Shown: positions 60,332 through 64,000 of the stretch, piece by piece | Numbering within the stretch: position 1 is the first letter of the stretch | Layout: the number at the start of each line of letters is the position of its first letter | Assembly: GCF_001427665.1 (NCBI RefSeq) | Contig: NZ_LMHC01000001.1 | Location: 231,364 to 295,363, forward strand | Length of the DNA: 64,000 nt | From: Caulobacter sp. Root655 | GTDB taxonomy: Bacteria; Pseudomonadota; Alphaproteobacteria; Caulobacterales; Caulobacteraceae | Direction: 5' to 3' | The notes under the pieces: model-generated | The model's input: the letters and a program-made list of their open reading frames with translations, nothing else | What the model was told of the DNA's origin: nothing | Databases searched by the model: none | Program-made: the position numbers and the translations under genes

Positions 60332-61494
60332 CACAGCGTCCTCGCGATCAGCAGTTTCATGATCTCGTTGGTGCCGCCGTAGATGCGCTGCACGCGGCTG
60401 TCGCGGTACATCCGGGCGATCGGATATTCGTTCATGAAGCCATAGCCGCCGAACAGCTGCAGGCAGCGGTCGACGATCTTGTTCTCCAGGTCGCTGACCC
60501 AGTACTTGGCCATCGAGGCGGTGGCGGCGTCGAGCTTGCCGGCCAGGTGCTGCTCGATGCAGTGGTTGACGAACACCTTGGCGACGGTCGCCTCGGTCTT
60601 GCATTCGGCCAGCACGAACTGGGTGTTCTGGAAGTCGATGATCGCCTTGCCGAACGCCTTGCGCTGCTTGACGTAGTCGATGGTCAGCTCCAGGGCCCGC
60701 TCGATGGTGGCCATGCCCTGGACGGCGATGTTCAGCCGCTCCTGGGGCAGCTGGCCCATCAGCTGGAAGAAGCCCTGGCCCTCGTCGGAGCCCAGCAGGT
60801 TCTCGGTCGGCGCCTTGACGTCGTTGAAGAACAGCTCGGACGTGTCTTGGGCCTCGTGGCCCAGTTTGTCGAGGTTGCGGCCGCGCTCGAAGCCTTCGGC
60901 TCCGTCGGTCTCGACCACCAGCAGCGAGACACCACGCGCCCCGAGAGTCGTATCGGTCTTGGCGACCACGATGATCAGGTTGGCGGTCTGGCCGTTGGTG
61001 ATGAAGGTCTTTGAACCATTGATCACGTACTGGTTGCCGGCCTGTTTGGCGGTGGTCTTGACCCCCTGCAGGTCCGAGCCCGCGCCTGGCTCGGTCATGG
61101 CGATGGCCCCGACCAGCTCGCCGGTGCAGAGCCTGGGCAGCCAGCGCTGCTTCTGCTCTTCCGTGCCGTAGTGCAGAATGTAGGGGGCGACGATAGCGTT
61201 GTGCAGGCTGATGCCGAAGCCGTCGACGCCCTTCAGGCCCAACTGCTCCATCAGCACGGCCTCGTGGCGATAGTCGCCGCCGGCCCCGCCGTATTCTTCC
61301 GGCAGGGAAAGGCCCAGTAGCCCGGCCTCCCCCGCCTTGTTCCACATGGCCCGGTCGACGATGTGGTTCTTGCGCCACGTCGCCACCACGGCCTCGGGGG
61401 CGTGCTCGTCGAAGAACTTGCCGACCGCGTCCTCGAAGATCGCGATGTCTTCCTCGGCCATGAAGGCCGGCTTTTCGACGTTGAGCACGCCCAT
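60331..61494 (-). CDS. Acyl-CoA dehydrogenase
   Basis: A 387-residue flavoenzyme of the usual length. AIAMTEPGAGSDLQGVKTTA and YVINGSKTFITNGQTANLI are the FAD/substrate sites; LQLFGGYGFMNEYPIARMYR and RIYGGTNEIMKLLIARTL the C-terminal signature with the catalytic Glu near GGTNE. Start MGVLNVEKPA at 61494 lies 2 bases after the stop of the next gene upstream, so both are in one operon. Substrate chain length unclear. Confidence 0.93.
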   Translation of the reverse strand: MGVLNVEKPAFMAEEDIAIFEDAVGKFFDEHAPEAVVATWRKNHIVDRAMWNKAGEAGLLGLSLPEEYGGAGGDYRHEAVLMEQLGLKGVDGFGISLHNAIVAPYILHYGTEEQKQRWLPRLCTGELVGAIAMTEPGAGSDLQGVKTTAKQAGNQYVINGSKTFITNGQTANLIIVVAKTDTTLGARGVSLLVVETDGAEGFERGRNLDKLGHEAQDTSELFFNDVKAPTENLLGSDEGQGFFQLMGQLPQERLNIAVQGMATIERALELTIDYVKQRKAFGKAIIDFQNTQFVLAECKTEATVAKVFVNHCIEQHLAGKLDAATASMAKYWVSDLENKIVDRCLQLFGGYGFMNEYPIARMYRDSRVQRIYGGTNEIMKLLIARTL

Positions 61495-61496
61495 GG

Positions 61497-63287
<1,791 letters not shown>

Positions 63288-63372
63288 GGATCAGTCCTGG
63301 TCAGGCGGGGGTCGGGGAGGGAGAGGGGCTCTCGCCCGCTTCGCCGTCCGGCGAAAGCGGGCGAAGGGCGGG

Positions 63373-63855
63373 TTATTTCCCGAGGGCGGCGTCGGCGTGA
63401 CCGTCGAGCCGGGCGCGCAGCACCTGGTCGTAGTCAGCGGCGCGGGGCAGCAGGTCGGGGCGGATCTCGGCCAGGCGCCGCTCGAGGCGGGCGCAGGCTT
63501 CGCGCAGTTCGATCAGGGCGCCGTCGATGTCCTCGCGCTGCTGCTCCAGCGCCGTGGCGCGTTCGCGGAACTTCTTCAGCGAACGGGCCATCTGGGCCGC
63601 GCCGTCGTCGTTCTCGTCATAGAGGTCGAGCAGTTCGCGGATTTCCGACAACGACAGGCCCACGCGCTTGCCGCGCAGGATCAGCTGCAGGCGGACGCGG
63701 TCCTTGTGGGAATAGACGCGGTTGAGGCCCTCGCGGGCCGGGGTCAACAGACCCTTGTCTTCATAAAAGCGCAGCGCGCGCGGCGTGGCTTTGAACTCGT
63801 TGCACAACTGGCGGATTGTAAAGGTGCGCTCTGGACGTCGCAGGTCGGCCAACAT
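63373..63855 (-). CDS. MerR-family regulator, probably of acyl-CoA catabolism
   Basis: A 160-residue MerR-type regulator. HTH: TFTIRQLCNEFKATPRALRF, then YEDKGLLTPAREGLNRVYSH and a coiled-coil dimerisation helix (ARSLKKFRERATALEQQRED). No metal-binding Cys motif is seen, which fits the LiuR-like subgroup controlling branched-chain or fatty-acid degradation. GGGAGGG precedes the ATG. Divergent or upstream DNA contains a palindrome (63943-63958) that may be its operator; the dehydrogenase genes follow downstream. Confidence 0.88.
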   Translation of the reverse strand: MLADLRRPERTFTIRQLCNEFKATPRALRFYEDKGLLTPAREGLNRVYSHKDRVRLQLILRGKRVGLSLSEIRELLDLYDENDDGAAQMARSLKKFRERATALEQQREDIDGALIELREACARLERRLAEIRPDLLPRAADYDQVLRARLDGHADAALGK

Positions 63856-63942
63856 CGAAACCCTCCCTGGGCAGGCCCGACTTCTGCGGACGGGCCGGTT
63901 GGTTATCGTCGATCACCATATGCTCGCGACAAACCGCCGTCA

Positions 63943-63958
63943 ACGTTTACGTAAACGT
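63943..63958. promoter_or_regulatory. Palindromic operator upstream of the MerR gene
   Basis: ACGTTTACGTAAACGT is a perfect 16-bp palindrome, 88 bases before the MerR start. MerR-family regulators of acyl-CoA catabolism in Alphaproteobacteria bind TTTACGT-type palindromes, so autoregulation and control of the downstream dehydrogenases is likely. The right-hand gene lies outside the window. Confidence 0.65.
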
Positions 63959-64000
63959 CAACTTGATCGGAGTCGCTTAGGTTTACTTTCCTAGGGCCGA

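Overview
The window is chromosomal DNA of a GC-rich alphaproteobacterium, almost certainly a Caulobacter. The strongest single marker is a full-length crescentin gene (creS, 19235-20623), the coiled-coil protein that curves Caulobacter cells. A HvyA-type transglutaminase-like protein, a PssY-type sugar transferase, long Ala/Glu-rich tails and dispersed alphaproteobacterial intergenic repeats agree with this. I see no transposase, integrase, phage gene or CRISPR array.

Layout. 1-15 kb is a mixed housekeeping stretch: a cut-off DUF4349 lipoprotein, an orphan ligase-associated exonuclease, several hotdog thioesterases, a class II histone-deacetylase-fold hydrolase, the ffh-rpsP-rimM operon, a secreted two-repeat CVNH lectin and a secreted serralysin-type RTX metalloprotease. 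15-19 kb is an oxidative-stress module: oxyR divergent from ahpC-ahpF with an OxyR-like half-site between them. 19-26 kb carries creS, a methyltransferase, an orphan Hcp-like protein, a Rieske protein and the tsaD-gpsA-yciI set. 25-29.6 kb is the haem cluster hemC-hemD-hemX-like-hemY followed by tRNA-Thr(CGU).

31-55 kb is a large polysaccharide (capsule/exopolysaccharide) region: outer-membrane beta-barrel, Wzc-like tyrosine autokinase, Wzy-like polymerase, PssY-like initiating transferase, HvyA-like regulator, PPP-family phosphatase, short OPX export protein, Ugd, a PssD/PssE split glycosyltransferase, polysaccharide deacetylase, GH10 hydrolase, two acyltransferases, an SGNH hydrolase, a second Wzy/ligase, pyruvyl transferase, Wzx flippase, two GT2 enzymes and a UDP-glucuronate 4-epimerase. 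Together they can make UDP-GlcA and UDP-GalA, start, elongate, decorate, flip, polymerise and export a polymer, and restrict it by cell-cycle stage through HvyA.

55-64 kb is a fatty-acid or acyl-CoA degradation region: FadB-like fusion enzyme, thiolase, two acyl-CoA dehydrogenases and a MerR regulator with a palindromic operator.

Points worth a second look: the possible Wzc/PPP-phosphatase pairing, the split OPX plus beta-barrel export route, four copies of a dispersed repeat whose ends supply stop codons to five genes, a 50-bp perfect palindrome beside hvyA, and three very small membrane proteins with strong ribosome binding sites that standard annotation could miss.
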